NCBI GenBank assembly: GCA_030656215.1
Contig: JAUSOD010000010.1
Location: 62,001-126,000 of the forward strand
Length of the DNA: 64,000 nucleotides
Direction: 5' to 3'
DNA from: Azoarcus sp.
GTDB lineage: Bacteria > Pseudomonadota > Gammaproteobacteria > Burkholderiales > Rhodocyclaceae
Positions within the stretch are counted from its first letter, which is position 1, and each line of letters opens with the position of its first letter. The position numbers were made by a program, and so were the translations under genes. Below, piece after piece: positions 44,113 to 54,887 of the stretch. The notes under the pieces were generated by a model. The model was not told the origin of the DNA. It saw nothing but the letters and a program-made list of their open reading frames with translations, and ran no database searches.

Positions 44113-45012
44113 TCAGCGCCTCGGCCGGGACTTGGCCACGGGCTGTCCCGGCTCGGGTTCGGGGGGCGGTGGTGGCAGGGTTTCGCGCCCGAGCACCAGT
44201 ACCTGGCTGCTGCGCTCCACGCCGGCCAGGGGTTTGCATACGATCACGGCAAAGGCATCGGACTCGCGGTCCACCGATTCCACCTCGGCAACCGGCAGCC
44301 CGGGCAGAAATACCCCGTCCAGCCCGGAGGTCACGAGCTTGTCGCCAGGCTGAATGTCGGCAGTGGCGAGCACAAAGCGCACCTCAAGCCGACCGCGTCC
44401 GGCGCCGAACAGCACGCCGCGCAAGCCGTTGCGCAGCACCTGGATGGGGACGGCCTGATTACGGTCGGTGAGCAGGGTGACTTCGGACTGGATCGGATAC
44501 ACCCGCGTCACCTGCCCCAGCACCCCGTTGGCATCGACCACGGCGAGCCCGGTCTCCACGCCCTGCTGCGTGCCCCGATCGAGGATGACCTTGAGCGCGA
44601 ACGGATCGGGCGCGTCGTACAGGATGTCCGCGGCCACGCTGCGCACACCAACGCGCTGCGACATCTCGAGCAGGCCGCGCAACTGCGCGTTTTCCTGTTC
44701 AAGCTGCTCGAAACGCAACAGCCGATCTCCGGCGCCAAGCTGCTTGCGCCGGAGATCGGCGTTTTCAAGCTGGACCTGGACCAGGGTGCCGAAGTAAATG
44801 GAGGCATTACGCACGAAATCGGCCGGGGTGGACGCGGCCATCTGCAGCGGATAAGTGGCCACCGACAGCCCCTGGCGCAAGACCTCGAGGTAACGAAAGC
44901 GGAGGTCGGCCACCAGCATCGCCAGGCACAGCGAGACCAGTATCAGCAAACGGACCAGCGGCGCCGGTCCCCTGTTGAAGATCGGAGGCGCCTGGTGACC
45001 AGCCGGAGACAT
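44113..45012 (-). CDS. mreC: Rod shape-determining protein MreC
   Basis: 299 aa. N-terminal membrane helix (about residues 20-40), a coiled coil (about 70-115), then the beta-rich periplasmic domain (VLGQVTRVYPIQSEVTLLTDRN, GDKLVTSGLDGVFLPGLPVAEV). The tail is proline-rich (PPPPPEPEPG). It links MreB to periplasmic synthases. Confidence 0.94.
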   Translation of the reverse strand: MSPAGHQAPPIFNRGPAPLVRLLILVSLCLAMLVADLRFRYLEVLRQGLSVATYPLQMAASTPADFVRNASIYFGTLVQVQLENADLRRKQLGAGDRLLRFEQLEQENAQLRGLLEMSQRVGVRSVAADILYDAPDPFALKVILDRGTQQGVETGLAVVDANGVLGQVTRVYPIQSEVTLLTDRNQAVPIQVLRNGLRGVLFGAGRGRLEVRFVLATADIQPGDKLVTSGLDGVFLPGLPVAEVESVDRESDAFAVIVCKPLAGVERSSQVLVLGRETLPPPPPEPEPGQPVAKSRPRR

Positions 45013-45058
45013 GCTTCGTATCCAGCTTCAGCGGCAGACGGACGGCATGGCCGTTCGA

Positions 45059-46168
<1,110 letters not shown>

Positions 46169-46216
46169 TTATGATAACCTACAAACCTTTGTGGATTCAG
46201 CAGGTTTTGTTACGCC

Positions 46217-46504
46217 ATGTCGCTTTCCAATGAACAAGTCGGGCGTATTGCCCGCCTCTCCCGTCTGGCGATTTCGGAAACCGAGATCGATGTCACCCGT
46301 ACCAAGCTCGATGGCATTTTTGCCCTGATCGAGCAGATGCAGGCGGTCGATACTGCCGGTATCGAGCCGATGAGCCATCCCCAGGAGCTTGCCACCCGGC
46401 TGCGCGACGATGTCGTCACCGAAACGGACCGTCGAGCCGCCTTCCAGGCCATCGCGCCGCAGACCGAGGCTGGACTCTATCTCGTCCCCAAGGTCATCGA
46501 ATGA
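46217..46504 (+). CDS. gatC: Asp/Glu-tRNA amidotransferase subunit C
   Basis: 95 aa, usual size. Starts [20 protein letters not shown] and contains [15 protein letters not shown] and [12 protein letters not shown], typical GatC. It forms the belt of the GatCAB complex, which converts mischarged Glu-tRNAGln and/or Asp-tRNAAsn. gatA follows after 79 bp. Confidence 0.95.
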   Translation: MSLSNEQVGRIARLSRLAISETEIDVTRTKLDGIFALIEQMQAVDTAGIEPMSHPQELATRLRDDVVTETDRRAAFQAIAPQTEAGLYLVPKVIE

Positions 46505-46583
46505 ACTTTCACGGATCGCGCCCGGCGCCCACCGTGGCATGTGGGTGCGGCCCCCTGCGTGCCCTATTTCAAGCAGCCATGAC

Positions 46584-48065
46584 ATGATCAATGCGTCCCT
46601 CACCGCCCTGCGCCGCGCGCTGGACGACAAACAGATTTCCAGCGTCGAGCTCGCCGGGCTCTTCCTCGACCGCATCGAGGCGCATAACCCGGTCCTCAAC
46701 GCCTTCATCACCATCGACCGCGACGGCGCACTGGCCGCCGCCGGCGATGCCGACGCACGTATTGCCCGCGGCGCCGCCGGCCCGCTGACCGGCATCCCGC
46801 TCGCCCACAAGGACGTGTTCTGCACCGAAGGTGTGCTTACCACCTGCGGCTCGAAGATGCTGGCCAACTTCGTCAGCCCCTATGATGCACACGTGGTCAC
46901 CCTGATCAAGGCGGCCGGTGCGGTCAGCCTGGGCAAGACCAATATGGACGAGTTCGCGATGGGTTCATCGAACGAGAACTCCCATTTCGGCCCCGCACGC
47001 AACCCGTGGAACACCGCGCACGTTCCCGGCGGCTCGTCGGGCGGCTCGGCCGCCGCGGTGGCGTCGCGCTTGGTGCCGATCGCCACCGGCACCGACACCG
47101 GCGGCTCGGTACGCCAGCCCGCCGCCTTCACCGGCGTCACCGGGATCAAGCCGACCTATGGCGTGGTCAGCCGCTACGGCATGATCGCCTACGCGTCATC
47201 GCTCGATCAGGGTGGTGCCTTCGGCGCCTCGGCCGAGGATTGCGCGCTGCTGCTCAGTGCGATGACCGGCTTCGATGCACGTGATTCCACCAGTCTCGAG
47301 CGTCCGCCCCAGGACTACGCCGCCGCGCTCGCGCCGGTCGCGGGTGCCGGCGACAAACCGCTTGCCGGCCTGCGCATCGGCCTGCCGCGCGAGTTTTTCG
47401 CCGAAGGCATGAGCGACGAAGTCCGTGCCGCGGTCGATGCGGCACTGGACCAGTACCGAGCGCTGGGGGCGACCACGGTCGAGGTCAGCCTGCCCAACGC
47501 AAAGCTGGCGATTCCGGCGTACTACGTGATCGCCCCTGCCGAAGCGTCGAGCAACCTGTCGCGCTTCGACGGCGTGCGCTACGGCCACCGCGCGGCCGAC
47601 TACGGCGACCTCAACGACATGTACTGCAAGAGCCGAGCGGAGGGCTTTGGCGCCGAGGTCAAGCGTCGCATCCTGGTCGGCACCTATGTGCTGTCGCATG
47701 GTTACTACGACGCCTATTACCTGCAGGCACAGAAGCTGCGCCGCCTGATCGCGGAGGACTTCCGCCGCGCGCTCGGCGAGTGCGACGTGATCGCTGGCCC
47801 CACCACCCCGACCACCGCGTGGGCGCTGGGGGCGATGGGCGACGATCCGGTGCAGATGTACCTCGCCGATATTTACACCATCGCGGTCAACCTGGCGGGC
47901 CTGCCCGGTTTGTCGCACCCCTGCGGTTTCGGTGCCGGCAGCCTGCCGATTGGCCTGCAGCTGATCGGCAATTACTTTGCCGAAGGCACGCTGCTGGCCA
48001 CCGCGCACCAGTACCAGCAAGCCACCGACTGGCACCAGCGCCGGCCGGCCGTAGCCGGCGTGTGA
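46584..48065 (+). CDS. gatA: Asp/Glu-tRNA amidotransferase subunit A
   Basis: 493 aa from ATG 46584. Amidase-signature enzyme with the Ser-cisSer-Lys triad: lysine in [20 protein letters not shown] and [14 protein letters not shown]. It releases ammonia from glutamine for GatB. A lipoprotein gene comes between it and gatB. Confidence 0.96.
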   Translation: MINASLTALRRALDDKQISSVELAGLFLDRIEAHNPVLNAFITIDRDGALAAAGDADARIARGAAGPLTGIPLAHKDVFCTEGVLTTCGSKMLANFVSPYDAHVVTLIKAAGAVSLGKTNMDEFAMGSSNENSHFGPARNPWNTAHVPGGSSGGSAAAVASRLVPIATGTDTGGSVRQPAAFTGVTGIKPTYGVVSRYGMIAYASSLDQGGAFGASAEDCALLLSAMTGFDARDSTSLERPPQDYAAALAPVAGAGDKPLAGLRIGLPREFFAEGMSDEVRAAVDAALDQYRALGATTVEVSLPNAKLAIPAYYVIAPAEASSNLSRFDGVRYGHRAADYGDLNDMYCKSRAEGFGAEVKRRILVGTYVLSHGYYDAYYLQAQKLRRLIAEDFRRALGECDVIAGPTTPTTAWALGAMGDDPVQMYLADIYTIAVNLAGLPGLSHPCGFGAGSLPIGLQLIGNYFAEGTLLATAHQYQQATDWHQRRPAVAGV

Positions 48066-48071
48066 CCGGGC

Positions 48072-48590
48072 ATGGCGCACCCTCGCCTGGCTGTTTGCCG
48101 CCTGGCCCTCGTCAAGCTGGCCGCGATCGTGCTGGTGGCGGCCTGCGCAAGTCCGCCGCCGGTGGCCCGGCCCGGCCCGGCACGAGTGCCGGATGTGGAC
48201 GTGACCGAGCATCCGTCCGCGGCCCGTGGCCGGCTCAAGCCGATGCCGGTGCGTCCGCTCAATGTGCAGGCCGATTGCCGGTTCAAGGACGAGGTCGGCT
48301 ACAGTGCCAGCGCCCGGCTCGACGTGAGCTATTCCGAGGTGCTCGGCTTCGCCGCCACCGTGGACGTGCCGCGGCGCGGCAGCTGTCGCTTCAATCTGGC
48401 CGATTTTCAGCAGGTGCGCCGCGAGCCTCACGTGGAACTGCGTGCCCGCGACGGCTGCGTGGTGCGGATGTGGGAGCAGGGCGACCAGGTCACCGTCGCT
48501 TTCTCCCAGTGTGCCGGCCGCTGTGATCGCGGTACCTTCGATTATGTATGGCCGATCCTGGTGGACCGGCCGAGCGGTCGCTGCAACTGA
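48072..48590 (+). CDS. Small lipoprotein of unknown function within the gat operon
   Basis: 172 aa. Signal peptide with lipobox VAAC near residue 25 (LVKLAAIVLVAACAS), then a proline-rich linker and a beta-rich domain with paired cysteines (ADCRFKDEVGY, GSCRFNLADF, DGCVVRMWEQGD, CAGRC). It begins 6 bp after gatA and ends 24 bp before gatB, so it is part of the transcript. Not recognised; a periplasmic-facing lipoprotein with disulfides is unconnected to tRNA amidation. Confidence 0.8.
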   Translation: MAHPRLAVCRLALVKLAAIVLVAACASPPPVARPGPARVPDVDVTEHPSAARGRLKPMPVRPLNVQADCRFKDEVGYSASARLDVSYSEVLGFAATVDVPRRGSCRFNLADFQQVRREPHVELRARDGCVVRMWEQGDQVTVAFSQCAGRCDRGTFDYVWPILVDRPSGRCN

Positions 48591-48614
48591 CCGCAAGTTA
48601 CAACGGATACGAAC

Positions 48615-50087
48615 ATGAGCAGATCGGATTGGGAAGTCGTCATCGGGCTTGAAGTGCATGCCCAACTCAACACCACCTCGAAGATATTCTCGGGCAGCAG
48701 CATCGCGTTCGGTGCCGAGCCCAACGTCCAGGCGAGCGCGGTCGATATCGCCCTGCCCGGCGTATTGCCGGTGCTCAACCGCGGCGTGGTCGAGCGTGCG
48801 ATCCGCCTCGGGCTCGCGCTTGGCTCCCACATCGCGCCGAAGAGCGTGTTTGCGCGCAAGAACTACTTCTACCCCGACCTCCCCAAGGGTTACCAGATCA
48901 GCCAGTTCGAGCTACCGGTGGTGCAGGGTGGCACGATCACGATCCTGGTCGGCGACGGTGACAAATCCTATGAGAAGACCGTACGCCTGACCCGCGCCCA
49001 CCTCGAGGAAGACGCGGGCAAGAGCCTGCACGAAGATTTCCACGGCATGACCGGGATCGACCTCAACCGCGCCGGCACCCCGCTGCTGGAGATCGTGTCC
49101 GAGCCCGACATGCGCTCCTCGGCCGAAGCGGTTGCCTACGCCCGTGCGCTGCACGCGCTGGTGCGCTGGATCGACATCTGCGATGGCAACATGCAGGAAG
49201 GCTCGTTCCGCTGCGACGCCAATGTATCGGTGCGCAAGCGCGGTGCGGAGCAGTTCGGTACCCGGCGCGAGGTCAAGAACCTCAACTCCTTCCGTTTCCT
49301 GCAACAGGCCATCGACTACGAAGTGCAATGGCAAATCGCCACCATCGAGGACGGCGGCAGCATTCAGCAGGCCACCGTGCTGTTCGACCCCGATACCGGC
49401 GAGACGCGGATGATGCGTTCCAAGGAAGACGCCCACGATTACCGTTATTTCCCCGACCCCGACCTGCTGCCGCTGGTGATCTCGCCGGAGTGGATCGCCC
49501 GCGTGCGCAGCGAGATGCCGGAGCTGCCGGTGGCGATGAAAGCCCGCTTCATCGCCGAGCTCGGATTGTCGGCTTACGATGCCACCACCCTGACCGCCTC
49601 CAAGGAGATGGCCTCTTATTACCAGGCTACGGTGGACGCAGCCGGCGCGGCGAGTGCCGCGCAGGTGCCCAAGCTATGCGCCAACTGGGTGATGGGCGAC
49701 CTTGCCGCACGGCTCAACAAGGCCGAACTCGATATCGCCGCCTCGCCGGTGACGCCGGCGCAACTCGCAGGTCTGGTGACGCGCATTGCCGACAACACGA
49801 TCTCGAACGCAATCGCGAAAAAAGTGTTCGAGGCCTTGTGGACCGGCGAGGGTGCGAGCGCCGATGAGATCATCGACAAGCAGGGTTTGAAGCAGGTTAC
49901 CGACAGCGGTGCGATCGAGGGTCTGATCGACGAGGTGCTGGCGGCCAACCAGAAATCGGTCGAGGAATTCCGTGCCGGCAAGGAAAAGGCCTTCAACGCC
50001 CTGGTCGGTCAGGTCATGAAAGCCAGCAAGGGCAAGGCCAGCCCGGCGCAGGTCAACGAGTTGCTGCGCAAGAAGCTGGGCGGCTGA
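48615..50087 (+). CDS. gatB: Asp/Glu-tRNA amidotransferase subunit B
   Basis: 490 aa. GatB signatures: [62 protein letters not shown] and a C-terminal YqeY-like helical tail ([18 protein letters not shown]). It binds the tRNA acceptor and performs ATP-dependent transamidation. Confidence 0.97.
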   Translation: MSRSDWEVVIGLEVHAQLNTTSKIFSGSSIAFGAEPNVQASAVDIALPGVLPVLNRGVVERAIRLGLALGSHIAPKSVFARKNYFYPDLPKGYQISQFELPVVQGGTITILVGDGDKSYEKTVRLTRAHLEEDAGKSLHEDFHGMTGIDLNRAGTPLLEIVSEPDMRSSAEAVAYARALHALVRWIDICDGNMQEGSFRCDANVSVRKRGAEQFGTRREVKNLNSFRFLQQAIDYEVQWQIATIEDGGSIQQATVLFDPDTGETRMMRSKEDAHDYRYFPDPDLLPLVISPEWIARVRSEMPELPVAMKARFIAELGLSAYDATTLTASKEMASYYQATVDAAGAASAAQVPKLCANWVMGDLAARLNKAELDIAASPVTPAQLAGLVTRIADNTISNAIAKKVFEALWTGEGASADEIIDKQGLKQVTDSGAIEGLIDEVLAANQKSVEEFRAGKEKAFNALVGQVMKASKGKASPAQVNELLRKKLGG

Positions 50088-50140
50088 AAAAAATCCGTAC
50101 CTGTCACCTGGCGATCGTGGACCACGGCCCACCGATTTTC

Positions 50141-50169
50141 GTAGGGCCGACTTCAGTCGGCCACAGGTG
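50141..50169. repeat. REP-like palindromic element, copy 2
   Basis: Starts GTAGGGCCGACTTCAGTC and ends ACAGGTG. The core GGCCGACT / AGTCGGCC (50145-50152, 50155-50162) is an exact inverted repeat around TC. It is homologous to 34603-34631 and lies in the convergent gap between gatB and the pentapeptide-repeat gene, where it could also stop transcription. Confidence 0.65.
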
Positions 50170-50204
50170 CGTGGCCTGGGCGCGAGAGCCCTATTTACCG
50201 TGCT

Positions 50205-50837
50205 TCAGTCCGGGCAGCCGATGCAGCCTTCGGTCTGGGTGTTGAGAAAGATGGCCTGATCCAGATTGGCGCCGGTCAGGTCTGCGTTCACCAGCGATGC
50301 GCGGTTGAAATTGACGCCCTGCAGATCGGCACCGGTGAGCGCGGCGCCTGTCAGGTTGGCAGCGCGCAGGTTGGCGCGCTGCAGATCAGCATTCTGCAAC
50401 TGGGCGCCGCCAAGCCGGGCATTGGTCAGGTCGGCGCCTGCAAGCACGGCGTCGGCCAGATTCGCGCCGCTCAGATCCGCATTCTGAAGAATCGCATTGC
50501 GCAGGTTGGCGCCCACCAGGTTCGCTTCGTTCAGACGTGCGCCGCGCAGATTGACGCGAATCATCGAGGCCTTGCCCAGATCGGCGCCGCGCAAGTCGGT
50601 GCTGGAGAGATTGGCTTCGTTGAGTATGGCCTCGTTCAGATTGGCGCCGGACAGGTTGGAGCGAGTGAGCTGGGAGTTGCTCAGATTGACCCCCGCCAGA
50701 TCGGCGCCGTTCATGTTTTTGTTGGTGCACAGCGTGCCCCGCCGGATGTCGCATCCGCCCACGTTACGCGTGACTTGTGCGTGGGCCACGCTGGCGAGTA
50801 GCAGCGCCAGAAGCAGGGAACTGATCGATTTGAGCAT
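50205..50837 (-). CDS. Exported pentapeptide-repeat protein
   Basis: 210 aa from ATG 50837. A signal peptide (SISSLLLALLLASVAHA) is followed by about 28 A(D/N)LxX pentapeptides from about residue 42 (NMNGADLAGVNLSNSQL...) that should build a right-handed quadrilateral beta-helix. Single cysteines near the start (GGCDI, GTLC) and a CIGC near the end may form disulfides that cap the helix. Function unknown; as an exported protein it is unlikely to be a gyrase protector of the Qnr kind. Confidence 0.88.
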   Translation of the reverse strand: MLKSISSLLLALLLASVAHAQVTRNVGGCDIRRGTLCTNKNMNGADLAGVNLSNSQLTRSNLSGANLNEAILNEANLSSTDLRGADLGKASMIRVNLRGARLNEANLVGANLRNAILQNADLSGANLADAVLAGADLTNARLGGAQLQNADLQRANLRAANLTGAALTGADLQGVNFNRASLVNADLTGANLDQAIFLNTQTEGCIGCPD

Positions 50838-50934
50838 GGAGTATAAGGGGCCTGGGTGTAAGGGTTGAGGACCGGGGCGCAGGGCCGGGCGAGAATCGGG
50901 ATCTGTCATGATCTGGCGCTCTCGATCGCCCGAG

Positions 50935-51150
50935 TCAGACGGGCTCGGCGAGCAGACGTTCCAGTAAGGTGTGCAGCGCATCGAAATCGGGTTCGCCCGG
51001 ACACGTGCAGACGATCGGTCCGCGGTGGTCAATCAGGAAGGTGGTGGTGGTCAGGCGCGCGTCGGGGGCAACGGGCTGATGGGAGTAGACAAAAAAACCG
51101 GCAATGCCGAGGATGACGACTCCAAGCGCAGCGAGTATCCGGATATTCAT
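50935..51150 (-). CDS. Small membrane-anchored protein, divergent from the DUF4197 gene
   Basis: 71 aa starting MNIRILAALGVVILGIAGFF, a clear N-terminal membrane helix, followed by a soluble tail containing PIVCTCPGEPDFDALHTLLERLL with a CTC cysteine pair. An earlier in-frame ATG at 51168 is possible. It sits only 30 bp from the DUF4197 start, on the opposite strand. The hydrophobic-then-soluble layout argues for a real gene, but no family is recognised. Confidence 0.55.
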   Translation of the reverse strand: MNIRILAALGVVILGIAGFFVYSHQPVAPDARLTTTTFLIDHRGPIVCTCPGEPDFDALHTLLERLLAEPV

Positions 51151-51180
51151 GCTGCCGTGTTCAACCATCGGGAGACTGTC

Positions 51181-51861
51181 ATGCGTTACATTCTGCGAGC
51201 TTTCGCCTTTCTTGTCATCAGCGCGCCGGTGTGGGCGGCGGGTGGCCTTGCCGGGCTGACCGATCGCGAGGCCTCGGGTGGACTGAAGGAAGCCCTGACC
51301 CAGGGCGCCGGCCGGGCGGTCGAGCTGCTCGGGCGTGACGGCGGCTTTCTCAACAATCCGAAGGTGAAGATCCCCCTGCCCGAGGTCCTTGCCCAGGCCG
51401 AACCGCTGATCCGGATGACGGGCCGCGGCAAGGACCTGGATCAGCTGGTCACCACCATGAACCGAGCCGCCGAGGCGGCGGTGCCGGAGGCAAAGAACCT
51501 GCTGGTGAAGGCGGTGCAGCAGATGAGCGTGACTGACGCCAAGAACATTCTGACCGGCGGCGACGATTCGGTCACCAACTACTTCCGCGACAAGACCCAG
51601 GACCAGCTCACCCGGCTGTTCCTGCCCGCGGTGAAGCAGAACACCGACAAGCTCCAACTGGCGAGCCAGTACAACAAGCTTGCCGGCCAGGCCGCGGGCA
51701 TCGGACTGGTCAAGGGCGAGGACGCGCAGATAGAGAACTACGTGACGCGCAAGGCGCTCGACGGCCTTTACCTGATGATCGCCGAGGAAGAGCGCGCGAT
51801 CCGCAAGGATCCGGTGGGCGCAGTGGGCAGCCTGGCGAAGAAGGTGTTTGGCGCGCTCTAG
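51181..51861 (+). CDS. DUF4197 family exported protein
   Basis: 226 aa with signal peptide (LRAFAFLVISAPVWAAG) and ribosome-binding site GGGAGA. Helical mature part with the DUF4197 pattern: LTDREASGGLKEALTQGA, LNNPKVKIPLP, FYR/NYFRDKTQDQLT and AALDGLY-like KALDGLYLMIAEEERAIRKDP. Function unknown; typically a periplasmic or lipoprotein-like protein. Confidence 0.88.
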   Translation: MRYILRAFAFLVISAPVWAAGGLAGLTDREASGGLKEALTQGAGRAVELLGRDGGFLNNPKVKIPLPEVLAQAEPLIRMTGRGKDLDQLVTTMNRAAEAAVPEAKNLLVKAVQQMSVTDAKNILTGGDDSVTNYFRDKTQDQLTRLFLPAVKQNTDKLQLASQYNKLAGQAAGIGLVKGEDAQIENYVTRKALDGLYLMIAEEERAIRKDPVGAVGSLAKKVFGAL

Positions 51862-51985
51862 GCTCGGCTGCACCGGCTGCCACTTACCCAGCAGGCGGTG
51901 GTGGCGGCATGGCGTGGACGGATCGGGTACACTTCGGTCATGCCGCCTGTCCGGGCGGCTTTGCTTTTCTCGGTAGCCCTGTCCC

Positions 51986-53983
51986 ATGTCCGCCCTCCTC
52001 AACGCCCCGCAACGCGAAGCGATCCGCTATCTGGATGGCCCCTGCCTGGTGCTGGCCGGTGCCGGCAGCGGCAAGACGCGGGTGATCACGCAGAAGATCG
52101 CTTACCTGATCAACGAGTGTGGCATCAGCGCCAACAACATCGCGGCCATCACCTTCACCAACAAGGCGGCCAAGGAGATGCAGGAGCGCGTGGCCCACAT
52201 CATGGGCGGGCGGGTGCCGGGTGGGCTCACGGTATGTACCTTTCATGCGCTCGGGGTGCGCATCATCCGCCAGGAGGCCAAGCACTGCGGGCTGAAGCCG
52301 CAGTTCTCCATCCTCGATGCCTCCGACACGGTGCAGATCGTCACTGATGTGGCCGGCGACAACGACAAGGGCATCGCCAAGCAGATGCAGTGGCAGATCT
52401 CGTCGTGGAAGAACGCGATGATCACCCCGGAAGAGGCTGCGCAGCTGGCCGACAACGAAATCGCCTCGGCTGCCGCCGTGCTGTACAAGGAATACGAGCG
52501 CACCCTGCGTGCCTACCAGGCGGTGGATTTCGACGATCTGATCTCGCTCCCGGTGCGCCTGTTCGAAGAGCACCCCGAGGTGCGCGAGCGCTGGCAGAAC
52601 AAGCTGCGCTACCTGCTGGTCGATGAATACCAGGACACCAACCGCGCCCAGTACCGCCTGCTGAGTCAGCTCTCCGGGGTGCGTGGCGCCTTTACCGCGG
52701 TGGGCGACGACGACCAGGCGATCTACGCCTGGCGCGGCGCCGACGTCGAGAACCTGAAGCTGCTGCAGGTCGATTACCCCAAGCTGAGGGTGATCAAGCT
52801 TGAGCAGAACTACCGCTCCTCACGCCGCATCCTGGAAGCGGCCAACACCGTCATCGCCAACAACGAAAAGCTGTTCGAAAAGCGCCTGTGGTCGGAGCAC
52901 GGCATCGGTGACCAGATCGTGGTCACCAACTGTGCCGATGCCGAGGCCGAGGCCGAGACGGTGGCGATGAAGATCACCGCGCACAAGTTCGAGAACCGCA
53001 CCCGATTCAAGGATTACGCCGTTCTTTACCGCGGCAACCACCAGGCCCGGATCATCGAGAAGCAGCTGCGCAACCAGCGCATCCCCTACGTGTTGTCGGG
53101 CGGGCAGAGCTTCTTCGACAAGGCCGAGATCCGCGACCTGATCTCCTACCTTCGCCTGGTGATGAACGAGGACGACGATCTCGCCTTCATCCGCGCCATC
53201 ACCATCCCGCGCCGTGGAGTCGGCCCGAGCACCATCGAGGCGCTCGGCAGCTACGCCGGCCACCGTCACATCAGCCTGTTTGCAGCGGCATTCGAAGAGG
53301 GGGTCACCCAGCACCTGACCCCCAAACAGCTCGAAGGGGTGCAGCAGTTCGCCGGCTTCATCAACCGCCTGCAGTACCGCGCCCCGCGCGAACCGGCGGC
53401 GCAGTTGCTGGAAGACCTGCTCACCGCGATCCGTTACGAGGCCTGGTTGTTCGAGCACTTCGACACCCGCGAGGCGGAGTCCAAGTGGAGCAATGTGCGC
53501 GACTTTGTGGACTGGCTCGGGCGCAAGGGCACGGAAGACGGCAAGAACCTGATCGAACTGACTCAGACCATCGCGCTGATCTCCATGCTGGACAAGGAGG
53601 ATCCTGATTTTGACGGGGTCCAGCTCGCCACCTTGCACGCTTCCAAGGGGCTGGAGTTTCCCCACGTGTTTCTGATAGGCGTTGAGGAGGGGGTCCTGCC
53701 GCATCAGAGCAGCATCGACGAGGACAAGGTCGAGGAAGAGCGCCGTCTGATGTATGTCGGTATCACCCGCGCCCAGCGCAGCCTCAACATCACCTGGTGC
53801 GAGCGGCGCAAGTCGGGCAAGGACAACCGGGTGTGCGAGCCCTCGCGCTTTATTGCCGAGATGGGCGGCGACATCCGCATGAATGACCGCAAGAATAGCG
53901 CCCCGGTGTCGAAGGAAGACGGTCGCGCGCGGGCGGCCAGCCTGATGGCGATGCTCGAGGGACGCAAGGCGCCGGGTGTTTGA
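51986..53983 (+). CDS. rep: ATP-dependent DNA helicase Rep
   Basis: 665 aa, UvrD/Rep SF1A family. Walker A LAGAGSGKTRVIT near residue 27, TFTNKAAKEM, VDEYQDTN (motif II), GDDDQAIYAWRGA (III), LEQNYRS (IV), and a C-terminal THASKGLEFPHVFLIG-like region with MYVGITRAQ (VI). The start and length fit Rep better than UvrD. It removes proteins ahead of replication forks. Confidence 0.93.
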   Translation: MSALLNAPQREAIRYLDGPCLVLAGAGSGKTRVITQKIAYLINECGISANNIAAITFTNKAAKEMQERVAHIMGGRVPGGLTVCTFHALGVRIIRQEAKHCGLKPQFSILDASDTVQIVTDVAGDNDKGIAKQMQWQISSWKNAMITPEEAAQLADNEIASAAAVLYKEYERTLRAYQAVDFDDLISLPVRLFEEHPEVRERWQNKLRYLLVDEYQDTNRAQYRLLSQLSGVRGAFTAVGDDDQAIYAWRGADVENLKLLQVDYPKLRVIKLEQNYRSSRRILEAANTVIANNEKLFEKRLWSEHGIGDQIVVTNCADAEAEAETVAMKITAHKFENRTRFKDYAVLYRGNHQARIIEKQLRNQRIPYVLSGGQSFFDKAEIRDLISYLRLVMNEDDDLAFIRAITIPRRGVGPSTIEALGSYAGHRHISLFAAAFEEGVTQHLTPKQLEGVQQFAGFINRLQYRAPREPAAQLLEDLLTAIRYEAWLFEHFDTREAESKWSNVRDFVDWLGRKGTEDGKNLIELTQTIALISMLDKEDPDFDGVQLATLHASKGLEFPHVFLIGVEEGVLPHQSSIDEDKVEEERRLMYVGITRAQRSLNITWCERRKSGKDNRVCEPSRFIAEMGGDIRMNDRKNSAPVSKEDGRARAASLMAMLEGRKAPGV

Positions 53984-54051
53984 TCAGCAGCGTTCGATCA
54001 AACTTGCCACAGCAGTGTTGCCGATTGGGGTCGGGCAAACGGAAAGCACGG

Positions 54052-54075
54052 AAAAAGGGCAGCGCTGAGCTGCCC
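54052..54075 (-). terminator. Rho-independent terminator after the cytochrome gene
   Basis: On the minus strand the stem GGGCAGC / GCTGCCC with a 5-nt loop is followed by TTTTT. It lies 24 bp beyond the cytochrome stop, in the convergent gap with rep. Confidence 0.8.
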
Positions 54076-54098
54076 CTCGGATGCCAATGCCGTAACGC

Positions 54099-54560
54099 TT
54101 ACTCTTCGATCGGCGGCTCGGTGAAACTTGCACCTGCCAGGTTGGCAAGGTAGGCCACCGCGCGCTTCACTTCGTTGTCGGTCAGGTCGCTGCCGCCGCC
54201 ACGGGCAGGCATGGCGCCCTTGCCGTTGATGACCGATGCGGTCAGGCCGTTGAAGCCCTGGCCCAGACGCGGACCCCATGCACCGGTGTCGCCCGTTTTG
54301 GGTGCAGCCAGTGCGCCGGAATCATGACAGCTGCCACATATGGCCTTGTAGACTTGCTCTCCGGTACGTCCGCCCGGGGCAACCTTGGAAACCTTGAGTT
54401 CGATCCGGGCTACCGGCTGAATCAGGGAGGCGGTCAGCTCCCCATCAACCTGGCTTTGCTGGCCACAGCCGGCCACCAGCGTGGCGGCAGCCACGGTGAC
54501 AACAGACAGGGCGAGGCGGGAGGGCCGCTGAGCGGCGTTCTGGGCGCGATGTTCCGACAT
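54099..54560 (-). CDS. Lipoprotein cytochrome c (c5-like)
   Basis: 153 aa from ATG 54560. Signal peptide with lipobox LVAGC (C32), so membrane-anchored. One class I heme site CGSCH (C75, C78, H79) and a probable Met ligand in GAMPARGGG. The length and GxxVYKAICGSCHDSGALAAPKTGD context match cytochrome c5. Probable electron carrier in respiration or denitrification; partner unknown. Confidence 0.9.
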   Translation of the reverse strand: MSEHRAQNAAQRPSRLALSVVTVAAATLVAGCGQQSQVDGELTASLIQPVARIELKVSKVAPGGRTGEQVYKAICGSCHDSGALAAPKTGDTGAWGPRLGQGFNGLTASVINGKGAMPARGGGSDLTDNEVKRAVAYLANLAGASFTEPPIEE

Positions 54561-54887
54561 GCTGGATCCTTTGACTGGCGCGAGGCAAAGCAAATAGGGT
54601 GGAAATGATTTCCTGATCACAAAAAAACCGCCTGGCAAGCGGTTCTGCTTGAAGCTTGAGGCGATCACAGCACGAGCCTGAAACCCGACCGGTACTCGCC
54701 CGCCAGACATAACAACCGACATGTGGTGCTTTATCTGGCATCAAGGCATCAATGCCCTTGAACTGACAAGCATTTTATCACCCAAGGGCAAGTGAGGCCA
54801 TAGTGGCGGGTGAGCGGGCCAATATGCTCAACAGGGAAGCGCCTCGGCCCGAAGTGAGCGTCTGGGCGGTGGTGCCTTGGGCTTGGC
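54561..54887. other. Intergenic gap between cytochrome and GGDEF genes
   Basis: 327 bp upstream of the cytochrome gene and downstream of the diguanylate cyclase gene, both on the minus strand. Candidate frames look non-coding. No repeat, terminator or promoter stood out. Confidence 0.4.
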
